Below, piece by piece: positions 15,037 to 24,202 of a stretch of 64,000 nt of DNA. The translations under genes and the position numbers were made by a program. The DNA lies in contig NZQV01000007.1 in assembly GCA_002696035.1 (NCBI GenBank), positions 180,136 through 244,135 of the forward strand, given 5' to 3'. This stretch comes from Balneola sp. (lineage in GTDB: Bacteria; Bacteroidota; Rhodothermia; Balneolales; Balneolaceae). How positions within the stretch are numbered: position 1 is the first letter of the stretch; each line of letters starts with the position of its first letter. The notes under the pieces are model-generated. The model ran no database searches. It worked only from the letters and a program-made list of their open reading frames with translations, and was not told the origin of the DNA.

Positions 15037-16473
15037 ATGAAGCTTTTATTCCGCCTGTCCATTTTTATCATTATTACACTGGCCGCGGAATCTGTTCTTG
15101 CACAAAATATTTCATCCATCATTGATGAGGCTCCAAATCAGGAGGCTATTTGGTCGGTTACCGTACGGGGTGAAAACGGGGAGATCCTGGAAAGCCATAA
15201 CTCCGATAAAACCATCATTCCCGCATCAAACCAAAAACTGATGACCTCGGCAGCCATTCTTGATCATTTCGGCTCTGACTATCGGTTCACAACAACTATA
15301 TATGGAAATGGTGAACTTCAGGGAAATACCTGGTTTGGAGATCTGATCATCAAGGGAAGTGGAGACCCAACTATAAGTGGCGATCTGTATGAAGGTGATC
15401 GCTATTATGCATTCAAAAAGATCCTGGAGCAGTTAAAGGAACTAGGAATCGAAAGGGTGGATGGCTACTTAATAGCGGATATTTCTTTGTATGACGGACA
15501 GTATTACCCCAAAGGCTGGGATTGGTATGATATGTCGTTCTATTACGGTGTTCAGGTCGGCCCGTTATCATTCAACAATAATGCAGTGGATCTGGAGGTT
15601 TTTGCCGAAGGAGAGATCGGCGATACCCCTCGAATTGCCTGGTTTCCGGATAGTACAGATTATGTGAGATTTAGAAATCAGCAGGTGATTACGCATCCTG
15701 CAACAGAATACGATGAATATTACCGGCGCGAGATGGGAGGGAATACCATTGTGCTGGGTAGTACGCTCCCTCAGGGCTATTATGAAGATGAATCGCTGGC
15801 TATCAACGATCCCGCTATGTTTTTTCTGGATTCGTTTAAGAATTATTTAAATGAAAATGGAATTGAGTTTAACGGGCCTGTCATGGTACCTGATCAGGAT
15901 TTTTCCTACGATACGTCCACAGTGATCGCCACGCATCATTCCAAACCATTGGCAGAATTGATCAAGTGGCTGAATAAAGAGAGCGATAATTTCTACACAG
16001 AAATGTTGGTAAAAAAGCTCTCGGCAGATACTGGAAAACAACCCGGTTCTTTTGAACATGGGATCGATCAGGTCAGAAGTTTTTTGGCAGATTTTGGCAT
16101 CGATACCGCCTATGTGCAGATGAACGATGGCTCCGGGATGGCTCAGGGCAACTTCAACAAAACGGACTATCTTTCCGATTTCCTCTACAACATGCGCGGT
16201 CATTCTGAATTTGATACATTTTTTGCAAGTTTGTCGGTAGCAGGAATTGACGGCACTCTCGCTCACCGTATGAAGGGAACCCCATTGTATCGAAATTTTA
16301 AAGGGAAGTCAGGATTTGTGACGGGCGTGAGAACATTAAGCGGATATATGGAAACTTCATCCGGCAGAAAGCTGACCGTGAGCCTGTCAACCAACAATTT
16401 CATCTCGGAGAAAGTCCGCCCGATTGATGCCGTCCATGAAGAAATTTTGATGTACCTTTATGAGACCTATTAA
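15037..16473 (+). CDS. dacB: D-alanyl-D-alanine carboxypeptidase/endopeptidase (PBP4 family)
   Basis: A 478-residue periplasmic peptidoglycan hydrolase with a signal peptide (1-22, ending VLAQ). All three catalytic motifs are visible: S64-N-Q-K67 (SxxK), S316-D-N318 (SxN) and K424-S-G426 (KTG-like). The insert between motifs one and two is long, as expected for PBP4-type enzymes, which trim or open peptide cross-links. The gene starts directly after the EIIA stop with no spacer, so translation is coupled. Confidence 0.93.
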   Translation: MKLLFRLSIFIIITLAAESVLAQNISSIIDEAPNQEAIWSVTVRGENGEILESHNSDKTIIPASNQKLMTSAAILDHFGSDYRFTTTIYGNGELQGNTWFGDLIIKGSGDPTISGDLYEGDRYYAFKKILEQLKELGIERVDGYLIADISLYDGQYYPKGWDWYDMSFYYGVQVGPLSFNNNAVDLEVFAEGEIGDTPRIAWFPDSTDYVRFRNQQVITHPATEYDEYYRREMGGNTIVLGSTLPQGYYEDESLAINDPAMFFLDSFKNYLNENGIEFNGPVMVPDQDFSYDTSTVIATHHSKPLAELIKWLNKESDNFYTEMLVKKLSADTGKQPGSFEHGIDQVRSFLADFGIDTAYVQMNDGSGMAQGNFNKTDYLSDFLYNMRGHSEFDTFFASLSVAGIDGTLAHRMKGTPLYRNFKGKSGFVTGVRTLSGYMETSSGRKLTVSLSTNNFISEKVRPIDAVHEEILMYLYETY

Positions 16474-16539
16474 ATTGGTTAATGGTTATTAGTTACTTGG
16501 ATATAAAATGAAACTAATAACCATTTCCCATTAACCAAT
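16474..16539. repeat. long imperfect inverted repeat just before a start codon
   Basis: Left arm ATTGGTTAAT plus GGTTATTAGTT (16474-16494) pairs with AACTAATAACC (16512-16522) and ATTAACCAAT (16530-16539); seven unpaired bases (16523-16529) bulge on the right side. The right arm shares CATTAACCAAT and TAATAACCA with the stretch before cusA. The next ATG is 5 nt downstream. It may end dacB transcription or shape the leader of the regulator gene, but it lacks a T-run. Confidence 0.6.
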
Positions 16540-16544
16540 AACGA

Positions 16545-17918
16545 ATGCCTGATAAAAAAGCCCACATATTGGTTACGGATGATGAAAAAGCCATTCGTAA
16601 TACGCTTCAGGAGATCCTGGAATTTGAGGATTATACAGTTTCTACGGTTGAAAGCGGTAAGGCCGCACTGGATTTTGTAGCGGAAAACGATATCGACCTG
16701 ATGTTTCTCGACATCAAAATGCAGGGTATGGATGGGTTGGAAACACTTCAAGCCATAAGGGAAAAGGGATATGAATTTCCTGTCATCATGATATCGGGTC
16801 ATGGTACCATCGAAATTGCGGTGGAAGCCACCAAAATGGGAGCCTATGATTTCCTGGAGAAACCCCCGGATCTGAACCGGTTACTGATCGCTGTTCGGAA
16901 TGCGCTCTCCCAGAAGAACCTAGAAAAAGAATACAGGCAGATCAAAAAGAAACTGCCAAAGATACAGGAGATCATAGGGGAGAGTAGTGCGATCGACAAA
17001 GTGAAGAAGATGATCGCAAAAGTTGCGCCAACACAATCTCGCGTGCTCATTACGGGAGAGAATGGCACAGGTAAAGAACTGGTAGCAAAATGGATACATG
17101 AAAAAAGTCCGCGAAGTGCCGGACCGTTTGTGGAAGTAAATTGTGCAGCCATTCCATCTGAATTATTTGAAAGTGAATTATTTGGCCACGAGGAGGGAGC
17201 TTTCACAGGCGCTTCCGATCAGCGTATCGGAAAGTTTGAGCAAGCTGATGGAGGATCTCTCTTTCTGGATGAAATTGGCGACATGAGTCTGGAAGCCCAG
17301 GCCAAAGTGTTACGGGCTCTTCAGGAAAGCAAGATCACCCGGGTTGGCGGGAATGAAACCATTTCCGTTGATGTGCGAATTCTGGCAGCCACCAACAAAG
17401 ATCTGGAAAAAGAAATTGAAGATGGAAACTTCAGGGAAGATCTGTTTCATCGTATCAGTGTTATCCCAATTAAAGTTCCACCACTTCGAGAGCGTAAAGA
17501 GGATATTCCACTGATCGCAAAAGCATGTCTTCAAAATTTAAAGAAGCGGGATGTTAGTTTTTCATCCATCTCATTTTCGGATGATGCACTGCAATCCCTT
17601 CAAAAGAAAGAATGGAGTGGGAATGTACGGCAGCTTCAGAATGCAGTAGAACGATTGGGGATCATGGCATCGGGAGATGAAATTACCAAAGAAACCGTAC
17701 GCGACGTGCTCAAAACAAGAGATCTGAAAGCAGAAGACCTTGGTAAATTGGCCGATGAGACACAAGATTTTCAGGAATTTAAAGAAACGGCCGAACGGTT
17801 ATTTTTAGTGAAGCAGCTGGAGAAGAACGACTGGAATATTTCGCAGACAGCGGAGTCGATCGGAATTCAGCGAAGTCATATGTACACCAAATTGAAAAAA
17901 TACAATATAGAGCGATAG
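16545..17918 (+). CDS. NtrC-family sigma-54-dependent response regulator
   Basis: A 457-residue transcription activator. The receiver domain (1 to about 120) has DD at 12-13, phospho-acceptor D56 (MFLDIKMQGMDG) and a K near FLEKPPD. The AAA+ domain (about 145-380) has Walker A GENGTGKE (171-178) and the sigma-54-contacting GAFTGA loop (218-223). A Fis-type helix-turn-helix ends the protein (NISQTAESIGIQRSHMYTKL). No histidine kinase is adjacent; the nearest one in the window is the interrupted kinase at 59330-61450. The ATG comes right after an inverted repeat and has no Shine-Dalgarno sequence. One base separates its stop from folD. Confidence 0.93.
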   Translation: MPDKKAHILVTDDEKAIRNTLQEILEFEDYTVSTVESGKAALDFVAENDIDLMFLDIKMQGMDGLETLQAIREKGYEFPVIMISGHGTIEIAVEATKMGAYDFLEKPPDLNRLLIAVRNALSQKNLEKEYRQIKKKLPKIQEIIGESSAIDKVKKMIAKVAPTQSRVLITGENGTGKELVAKWIHEKSPRSAGPFVEVNCAAIPSELFESELFGHEEGAFTGASDQRIGKFEQADGGSLFLDEIGDMSLEAQAKVLRALQESKITRVGGNETISVDVRILAATNKDLEKEIEDGNFREDLFHRISVIPIKVPPLRERKEDIPLIAKACLQNLKKRDVSFSSISFSDDALQSLQKKEWSGNVRQLQNAVERLGIMASGDEITKETVRDVLKTRDLKAEDLGKLADETQDFQEFKETAERLFLVKQLEKNDWNISQTAESIGIQRSHMYTKLKKYNIER

Positions 17919-17919
17919 C

Positions 17920-18810
17920 ATGAGTGCAGAGATCATTGACGGAAAACAAGTAGCAGAATTGGTTCGAAATCGCGTTCGCGAGGATGTGGAAGACTGGACG
18001 GCCAAGGGCAACCGGGCTCCATTTTTGCAGGTAATTCTGGTGGGAGATGATCCGGCTTCCAAAGTTTATACCGGCGCTAAGACACGCGCTTGCGAGGATG
18101 TTGGGATTGAAACACACACGGAGATATTACAGGATACGATCTCTGCCAAAGAGCTAAAATCAATTATCCAAAAGTACAACGAAGATGACTCTGTGGATGG
18201 AATTCTGGTGCAGCTTCCGTTGCCTTCGCACTTATCCTCTCATGATGTGATCGAAAGCATTGATCACCGAAAAGATGTAGATGGTTTCCATCCCATGAAT
18301 GTCGGACGTTTAACCGTAGATCAGCCTTGTTTTCGCAGTTGCACACCGGCCGGGATCATGGAGTTGTTCAAACATTACAGTATTCCGGTGAAGGCCAAGC
18401 ATGCGGTTGTGGTAGGGGCCAGCAACATTGTGGGTTCTCCGATGGCTATAATGTTGTCAAGAGAAAACTCATCGGGTAAAGCCACAACCACCATATGCCA
18501 CAAATACACTAAAGATCTTACACAGCATACCATTTCTGCGGATATCGTGATCGCTGCGGCGGGACAGCCTCATCTCATAAAAGCCGAAATGATAAAAGAA
18601 GGGGCCGTGGTGATAGATGTGGGAATCAATCGAATTGCTGATGAAAACACCAAAAAAGGCTACAAACTGGTGGGCGATGTAGATTTTGAGTCCGTTAAGA
18701 AAAAAGCCAGTTGGATCACCCCGGTTCCCGGTGGGGTAGGACCAATGACGGTAGCTATGCTGATGAAGAATACCTTACTGGCGGCAAAGAATAGTATTTA
18801 TCCGGAGTAA
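17920..18810 (+). CDS. folD: bifunctional methylenetetrahydrofolate dehydrogenase/cyclohydrolase
   Basis: A 296-residue FolD that interconverts 5,10-methylene-THF, 5,10-methenyl-THF and 10-formyl-THF for purine and formyl-Met synthesis. Signatures seen: YTGAKTRACEDVGIE with the catalytic Lys, VDGILVQLPLPSHL, the Rossmann motif VVGASNIVGSPMA and the C-terminal PVPGGVGPMTVAML. The length is normal. It follows the regulator gene with a 1-nt gap. Its 3' end overlaps the convergent PIN toxin gene by 13 nt. Confidence 0.95.
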   Translation: MSAEIIDGKQVAELVRNRVREDVEDWTAKGNRAPFLQVILVGDDPASKVYTGAKTRACEDVGIETHTEILQDTISAKELKSIIQKYNEDDSVDGILVQLPLPSHLSSHDVIESIDHRKDVDGFHPMNVGRLTVDQPCFRSCTPAGIMELFKHYSIPVKAKHAVVVGASNIVGSPMAIMLSRENSSGKATTTICHKYTKDLTQHTISADIVIAAAGQPHLIKAEMIKEGAVVIDVGINRIADENTKKGYKLVGDVDFESVKKKASWITPVPGGVGPMTVAMLMKNTLLAAKNSIYPE

Positions 18811-19235
18811 GAAATTATAGGTATTCCAAATTCTTCTGCAGTTTCGTTGAAGATTTTGTCAAAGCTTAGTACGGAAATATTTTCAGAGTAAGCTATTCCC
18901 AAATGGAGTGCGTCAAGGCTTCTCAGTGAATTATTCGTCGATTTTATGATAGTGGATGCAGCATGGAAATGATTCTTAGCAAGGTTGATGATTGAAAACA
19001 ACTCTTGATCAAGATGGGAATCAAATACTCGAAAAACTTTCTTTATTTCTGATTCGGAAGTGTCCCCCATTCGAACTTTTTTGCGGGCTGTTGAATAAAA
19101 TTCAACTTTAGAAAGCTCGCTGATCACAAAAGTATTATTCGTTGCAAAAAAGTGCTGAGCTTTGGTACTGAATACTTCCTCAAAATAAAGAGGAATCAGA
19201 GAGCTTGTGTCTATATAAATATTATCCTGCGCCAA
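18798..19235 (-). CDS. PIN-domain toxin (VapC-like)
   Basis: A 145-residue PIN-fold nuclease. The acidic metal-site residues are visible: D in IYIDTSSLIPLY near the N terminus, E in the early helical region, D in LRSLDALHLGIA, and D in VLSFDKIF. VapC proteins cut tRNA or rRNA and are held inactive by the partner antitoxin. Its start overlaps the antitoxin gene by 14 nt. Its end runs 13 nt into folD, so the insertion is very compact. Confidence 0.88.
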   Translation of the reverse strand: MAQDNIYIDTSSLIPLYFEEVFSTKAQHFFATNNTFVISELSKVEFYSTARKKVRMGDTSESEIKKVFRVFDSHLDQELFSIINLAKNHFHAASTIIKSTNNSLRSLDALHLGIAYSENISVLSFDKIFNETAEEFGIPIISYSG

Positions 19236-19476
19236 ACCTTTCTTCGTTTCTCATTTCCAGTAGAGTCTCCAAAACAGAGCCCTTAACTTTTAAACTTTTT
19301 CGAAACTCATCCATATCCGGAAATTTCTTTTTCTGATTAGTTTTAGGCTCCTCATAATTTACCAGCTTGGCAATGGGCTTATTGTGTTTGGTGATGATGA
19401 CTTCTTCCCCGCGCTCAGCTTCGGTGAGGTATTTGGCTAACTGCTCTCTGACTTTATTTACCGGTACTTTTTTCAT
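19222..19476 (-). CDS. Phd/YefM-family antitoxin
   Basis: An 84-residue antitoxin. VNKVREQLAKYLTEAERGEEVIITKHNKPIAKLV shows the Phd/YefM DNA-binding fold, whose members repress their own operon. The C-terminal half (DMDEFRKSLKV and after) would bind the PIN toxin. Pairing of a Phd-type antitoxin with a PIN toxin is common. A two-palindrome operator lies 15-42 nt upstream of the start. Confidence 0.9.
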   Translation of the reverse strand: MKKVPVNKVREQLAKYLTEAERGEEVIITKHNKPIAKLVNYEEPKTNQKKKFPDMDEFRKSLKVKGSVLETLLEMRNEERFGAG

Positions 19477-19490
19477 ATCTCTGAAATTAT

Positions 19491-19518
19491 ATTATGTACA
19501 TAAATTAATGTACATAAT
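19491..19518 (-). promoter_or_regulatory. TGTACA double-palindrome operator of the PIN toxin-antitoxin operon
   Basis: Perfect 11-bp arms ATTATGTACAT (19491-19501) and ATGTACATAAT (19508-19518) are separated by 6 nt. Each arm holds the self-complementary core TGTACA (19495-19500 and 19509-19514), 14 bp centre to centre. The E. coli yefM-yoeB operator is known to have two TGTACA-core palindromes bound by YefM, and the adjacent antitoxin is of that family, so autorepression at this site is a strong inference. Confidence 0.8.
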
Positions 19519-19717
19519 TTGAGTGAATGTTTCCATAACAAGCCTGAAGGGGGCTTTGCACTGAAGATCTTTTCACAAATACTCTAAATCCGAAATCGGA
19601 TCATTTTGTGTCGGGTTGATCTCTGGCTTTCAAAAATTAAATACACTGAGGGGTGACGCTATGTTGTCACTCACTGTGTGTATCATTGGGTGAATCAAAA
19701 AACAAAACCCAACTATT

Positions 19718-20059
19718 ATGACAAGCAACGCACTTTCAATCACCCCAAAACAAAAGAAGAAAAGTACTTTATTCGCTGTTCCGGTTCTGAAGCGCATTCA
19801 GCAAGAAAGCATCGAAGAGTACAACGAAATGCAGCAGGCTTTTAATCTCATGGGATGGGGAAATTTACCGGATGAGCTAAAAGTCGAAATCCATGAAGAT
19901 GTGAAGTTTATGGTTGAGGAACTCAAAGGCCGGTTTTCTTCTTGCGATCCTTTTGTGAAACGCCGCAGAGAAACCATTCACTATTGGGTAAGCTGCTTTC
20001 AGGACAGCATTTGCAACCTCGAAACAGCAATAAAAGCATTAAAAGTGAAGGCGCTTTGA
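19718..20059 (+). CDS. hypothetical protein, 113 residues
   Basis: I do not recognise this protein. It is soluble, with no signal peptide. The first about 20 residues are basic and Ser/Lys-rich and the rest appears helical, with KRIQQESIEEYNEMQQAF and HYWVSCFQDSICNLETAIKAL. Two Cys-containing segments (SSCDPF and SCFQDSICN) are present. It stands alone between the TA operon (divergent) and the convergent paralogue array. The 241-nt gap upstream holds the TA operator and a short GTGAC/GTCAC hairpin near 19660, but no clear promoter. Confidence 0.6.
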   Translation: MTSNALSITPKQKKKSTLFAVPVLKRIQQESIEEYNEMQQAFNLMGWGNLPDELKVEIHEDVKFMVEELKGRFSSCDPFVKRRRETIHYWVSCFQDSICNLETAIKALKVKAL

Positions 20060-20090
20060 AAACGTTATTACTGGTAAGGGAGGGGCAGGT

Positions 20091-20861
20091 TCACGATTTT
20101 GTTTTATTTCGTTGAACCTGCTTATCTGTTTGCTGCTCAGGCAATTCATCTAAATTTATCCTGTGTTGAGCAGGGCGTTCCAGGCTATCTGTAACAAGCT
20201 GCATGATGGTTTCAAATTTTTTCTTCTGTCTATTGAAGACATATTTGAGTCCGCCCATAAACCCAAAATAGCTAACTAGTCCGCCCAGGGGTGAAAATGG
20301 TATATAGGTCGATTTGGGGAGCCCTAAACTTTTAAGCAGGATCATTAAAGCAATACTGCCCAGCAATGCCGAAAGCCCCAGCCCGAGAAATCTCAGTTCG
20401 TTCCAGTTCACATACTGCATTACCTTGGTTTTTCCATTTTTTGGAATGATGGTAATTCGGCGGATGCTTTCCGGGTCATTATCTTTTTGTTCCCAGTCGT
20501 AGCTGTTTCCAACCTTTTCCAAGGTGCCTTTTTGTCCTGTAAATGTATTTAGTTCTGGAATTACCTGATCGACCTGCAGATCAGTTGCTTCGCCATCAAG
20601 AATAATGGACGCCTGTAATTCACTGTTGCCAACGAGCCAGTTGAACTGCTTATCGACCTGATTTTCAACCTGATTTATCGCATTCTCCAATACTGTTTGG
20701 GAGATTCCCACTTCCTGTGCAATTTGAAGCAGTTCCTCCTTGCTGATACCTTCACCAAAACTACCGTCATCGGAGCCACTTTCCCCCGATAATTGAATTT
20801 CAGAGGCTTTGGCAAGAATTTTACTGATCTCTTCCTTAGAATATGTTTTATTAGAGGGCAT
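20091..20861 (-). CDS. paralogous two-TM membrane protein of unknown function, member 3
   Basis: A 256-residue protein. The N-terminal helical module (about 1-70) has YSKEEISKILAKASEIQ and SKEELLQIAQEVGISQTVL. A soluble alpha/beta domain (about 72-155) contains GNSYDWEQ and KTKVMQYVNW, followed by two TM segments (about 158-180 and 188-208) and a charged tail. It is clearly related to the genes at 20964 and 21815. The N-terminal module resembles helical modules seen at the front of small membrane proteins in Gemmatimonadota and Rhodothermota, from memory. No enzyme motif is seen. It is the last gene of the minus-strand array. Confidence 0.7.
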   Translation of the reverse strand: MPSNKTYSKEEISKILAKASEIQLSGESGSDDGSFGEGISKEELLQIAQEVGISQTVLENAINQVENQVDKQFNWLVGNSELQASIILDGEATDLQVDQVIPELNTFTGQKGTLEKVGNSYDWEQKDNDPESIRRITIIPKNGKTKVMQYVNWNELRFLGLGLSALLGSIALMILLKSLGLPKSTYIPFSPLGGLVSYFGFMGGLKYVFNRQKKKFETIMQLVTDSLERPAQHRINLDELPEQQTDKQVQRNKTKS

Positions 20862-20963
20862 TTGGCTCAGTAAGTTAGTTTATTTCGTTTCACAAAATTT
20901 TCCTGCTCAGTACGTCATGATCCAGTACATGGGAATAGATCCTGATTTGATTCGCTTAATGCA

Positions 20964-21683
20964 TTAGTTACTTTTTGAAATATCTTCCTCATCTAAAATG
21001 AATCCATTTACTTCAGCTTGAATATTTGCTGAAAAAGTATCGAGAAGACGTTTTGCATTACTTTTCCTGCGGTTAATATACATTCCGAAAAGTTTCGACG
21101 AAAAAATATAACCAAGTCCGGCACCCGAAAAGTTAATGAATGCAGGGACCCAATTTGAAATTGAATCTAAATTCATGGTTGAAGACAAAATTGCAAGTAG
21201 TATAAAGCCAAGTACAGATCCGGCTATTTTAATTCGGTTACCTAATTTGGAATAATCCACGAACAGTTCAACTTTTGTCACCTGTTTGGATTGGCTTATA
21301 GAAACATGAACCATCTGCGTTTTAGATGGTGAGCCGGACCATTCAAAGGTGGAACCAAATTGAGTAGCGGTTCCCTGAATATTGAAATGCCTACGAAAAT
21401 CATTCGCTATCACTTCCAGATCTATCTCTGAATCTTGATTTTTAAAAAATCTAGATAAATGTACAATATCTTCATTATCCGGAGTCCATTGCTTTTTTTC
21501 ATGGGTATCGAAATAATCTAATGCTTGGATTATCGCACTTGATGGTATGTCAGCGGCTTCAGCGATTTCAACTATATCAGTTTTTGAAAATTCTTTATCT
21601 GATATGGCTTCATTCTGACTGTGGATTTGTGACGCCATCCTTATCAGTACATTAACATCTTTTGGACTATATTTTTTAGGCAC
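20964..21683 (-). CDS. paralogous two-TM membrane protein of unknown function, member 2
   Basis: A 239-residue protein and the most divergent of the three. The N-terminal helical module is retained (YSPKDVNVLIRMASQIHSQN, then SKTDIVEIAEAADIPSSAI), as are the soluble middle domain (GSTFEWSG) and two TM segments (about 150-170 and 177-199). A basic YINRRKSNAKRLL stretch follows the second TM and probably faces the cytoplasm. Gaps of about 100 and 130 nt separate it from its paralogues. No catalytic motif and no named domain are recognised. Confidence 0.68.
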   Translation of the reverse strand: MPKKYSPKDVNVLIRMASQIHSQNEAISDKEFSKTDIVEIAEAADIPSSAIIQALDYFDTHEKKQWTPDNEDIVHLSRFFKNQDSEIDLEVIANDFRRHFNIQGTATQFGSTFEWSGSPSKTQMVHVSISQSKQVTKVELFVDYSKLGNRIKIAGSVLGFILLAILSSTMNLDSISNWVPAFINFSGAGLGYIFSSKLFGMYINRRKSNAKRLLDTFSANIQAEVNGFILDEEDISKSN

Positions 21684-21814
21684 CGGTATCTGGTATTTTA
21701 TTAAAAAAAAATGGTATGAAGTTATTCAAGTCTACGACTCAAATCATACAAAATTCTATCCTGAATGTACGATACAAATGTGGAGAGAGCCAATATTCAG
21801 CACATTTGAATTGG

Positions 21815-22585
21815 TTATTGAGTTCTGTTTTTAGTTGGAGAGGGGGCCTGAGAGATGTCTTCCCCGGGGTACATGCTTTCATCCTCAAAGGTGAAAGCAG
21901 GAGCAGAAGATTCCTTCACAACTTTTGATATGGAAGAAAATAAGGAAGAAACCATGCGCTTTTGTTTATTGAAATATGATCTCAGATATAAACGTCCTAA
22001 GGGAAGTCCGGCCAAGCCTCCTGCCAGGGTAAAAAGAAGAGCAGTGCCATCAGAAAAGTTAGTTCCATCTAAACCTATGGCGGTACATACAGCGAAAAAT
22101 GTAAAAGGCACTATCATCGAAAACAATTTCACACCCCACCAATTGTAAACATATTGAATGCGGGTTTTATCCTTTTCTGGTTTTATGGATAGATGCCGGT
22201 AGCCGATCTCCTTTCTGCGCTGCTCCCATTCATAAGAGCTTCCTGCTTTGCTGATCTTTCCAATTCCTCCTGTTATTCTTCGGATTTCATGAATGATATC
22301 ATCCCATTTTTCATCGGTGATTTTCCCAGTGATAACAGAAGAATTGTGGACCTTAGACGATCCGCTAAGCCAGTTAAAGATTTCCGGGGGAGAGATAGAA
22401 TCATAGTTCAGTAAGGCTTCTTTTAGAGCTTCATCACTTATACCTACTTCTCTTGCCACATGTAATAGATCAGCTTCATTAAGACCTTCTTCTTCAGTAT
22501 CAAGATCATGTGCAGCCTGTATTTCGGAAGCTTTTGTTAAGATCCTGCTAATGGCTTTACGGTTGTATGTCTTTAAATCTGTCAT
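21815..22585 (-). CDS. paralogous two-TM membrane protein of unknown function, member 1
   Basis: A 256-residue protein and the first gene of the minus-strand triplet. It shares with member 3 the motifs Y..KAISRILTKASEIQ, EADLLHVAREVGIS, GSSYEWEQ and KTRIQYVYNWW, followed by two TM segments and YFNKQKRM after the second. The tail (FEDESMYPGEDISQAPS) is acidic and Pro/Ser-rich. It is divergent from guaB with a 121-nt intergenic region. Function unknown; a small envelope-associated or regulatory role is possible, without evidence. Confidence 0.7.
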   Translation of the reverse strand: MTDLKTYNRKAISRILTKASEIQAAHDLDTEEEGLNEADLLHVAREVGISDEALKEALLNYDSISPPEIFNWLSGSSKVHNSSVITGKITDEKWDDIIHEIRRITGGIGKISKAGSSYEWEQRRKEIGYRHLSIKPEKDKTRIQYVYNWWGVKLFSMIVPFTFFAVCTAIGLDGTNFSDGTALLFTLAGGLAGLPLGRLYLRSYFNKQKRMVSSLFSSISKVVKESSAPAFTFEDESMYPGEDISQAPSPTKNRTQ

Positions 22586-22661
22586 AATTATTGAACTTGG
22601 CTGCTCTACGTAATCTGCACAAAAAATGTTATTCCATGAAGAACTTCCACAGAGATATCCT

Positions 22662-22669
22662 TATCTTTG
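22662..22669 (+). promoter_or_regulatory. candidate -7 promoter element (TATCTTTG) of guaB
   Basis: TATCTTTG matches the TAnnTTTG -7 consensus of Bacteroidota primary sigma factor promoters and ends 37 nt before the guaB ATG. No good -33 TTG is seen. Confidence 0.5.
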
Positions 22670-22706
22670 AAAAACTGCAAGCCAAACTTTTTCATTGATA
22701 CATAAA

Positions 22707-24185
22707 ATGAATCACTCTTCTCCATTTGATCGCATTACACGGCAAGGACTTACGTATGATGACGTACTTCTCGTTCCAAATTACTCACAAGTGCTTCCCC
22801 GTGATGTAGATACCACGGTTAATCTAACCCCTACACTTAAACTGAACATTCCGATCATCAGTGCGGCGATGGATACGGTCTCTGAATACCGGCTGGCTAT
22901 TGCGTTGGCACGGGAAGGCGGAATTGCGATGCTTCACAAAAATATGAGCATTGAAGATCAGGCTGAACATGTTCGTCTTGTAAAAAGGAGCGAAAGCGGT
23001 ATGATCGTAGATCCGGTAACACTGAAAGAAGGGGCTACGGTCAGAGAAGCAAGAGCGCTGATGAAAAAGCAGAAGATCGGTGGAATTCCCATCGTTGATG
23101 ATGCCGGGATCTTAGTAGGTATTGTAACCAATCGTGATCTTCGTTTTGAGTCTGAAATGGGCAAGAAGCTCGGTGACATCATGACTCATGAAAAACTCTA
23201 CACGGCCAAAGAAGGCACCAACCTGAAACAGGCAGAGCAAATCCTTCAGCATTATAAAGTTGAGAAATTACCTATTGTGGACGGTAATAATAAGCTGGTT
23301 GGATTGATCACGTTCAAGGACATTGAGAAGAAAAAGAATTTCCCCAATGCCTGTAAAGATGAAATGGGCCGCCTGAGAGTAGGTGCCGCGGTTGGCGTTA
23401 CTGCCGATACGATGGATCGCGTAGATGCTTTGGTAGCCGCAAGCGTAGACGCCATCACCGTAGATACCGCACATGGACATTCTCAGGGCGTGCTGGATAC
23501 CATCAAAAAGATCAAGGAAAGCTATCCGGATCTAAATGTGATTGGTGGCAATATAGCTACGAAAGCGGCAGCTGAAGCTCTTGTTGAAGCCGGAGCTGAT
23601 GTTGTTAAAGTTGGTGTGGGTCCCGGTTCTATTTGTACAACACGGGTGGTGACAGGCGTTGGCGTTCCCCAGTTAAGTGCTGTTATGGAGGTTGCGGAAT
23701 ACGCAAATGAAAAAGGAATTGGCCTGATAGCTGATGGTGGAATCAAGCAGACCGGAGATATACCAAAAGCTATTGCCGGTGGAGCGGATGCTGTTATGAT
23801 GGGCTCTATGTTTGCCGGTGTGGATGAAAGTCCGGGTGAGACCATTATATATGAATCCCGTAAATATAAATCCTACCGCGGCATGGGAAGCATAAGTGCA
23901 ATGGATAAAGGATCCAAGGACCGCTACTTCCAGGATGTGGAAGATGACATCAAAAAACTGGTACCAGAAGGCATTGAGGGCCGCGTTCCATTTAAAGGAT
24001 ATCTTGGCGAAGTAGTTCACCAGATGGCCGGAGGGCTCCGGGCCGCAATGGGATATGCCGGTGCGGCTACCATAGATGAAATGAAAAAAGCGGAATTTGT
24101 ACAGATCTCAGCCGCCGCTTATAAAGAAAGTCACCCCCATTCGGTCCAAATCACCAAGGAAGCACCGAATTATTCGGTCTCCTGA
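22707..24185 (+). CDS. guaB: IMP dehydrogenase
   Basis: A 492-residue GuaB that oxidises IMP to XMP with NAD+, the first committed step to guanine nucleotides. TYDDVLLVP starts the barrel. Two CBS domains (about 95-210, [14 protein letters not shown] and [10 protein letters not shown]) are inserted as usual. The catalytic Cys lies in [18 protein letters not shown], and the flap region includes [11 protein letters not shown] chose ATG 22707 over the in-frame TTG at 22695. Confidence 0.96.
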   Translation: MNHSSPFDRITRQGLTYDDVLLVPNYSQVLPRDVDTTVNLTPTLKLNIPIISAAMDTVSEYRLAIALAREGGIAMLHKNMSIEDQAEHVRLVKRSESGMIVDPVTLKEGATVREARALMKKQKIGGIPIVDDAGILVGIVTNRDLRFESEMGKKLGDIMTHEKLYTAKEGTNLKQAEQILQHYKVEKLPIVDGNNKLVGLITFKDIEKKKNFPNACKDEMGRLRVGAAVGVTADTMDRVDALVAASVDAITVDTAHGHSQGVLDTIKKIKESYPDLNVIGGNIATKAAAEALVEAGADVVKVGVGPGSICTTRVVTGVGVPQLSAVMEVAEYANEKGIGLIADGGIKQTGDIPKAIAGGADAVMMGSMFAGVDESPGETIIYESRKYKSYRGMGSISAMDKGSKDRYFQDVEDDIKKLVPEGIEGRVPFKGYLGEVVHQMAGGLRAAMGYAGAATIDEMKKAEFVQISAAAYKESHPHSVQITKEAPNYSVS

Positions 24186-24202
24186 TCGGCTCAACCCGAA
24201 AC

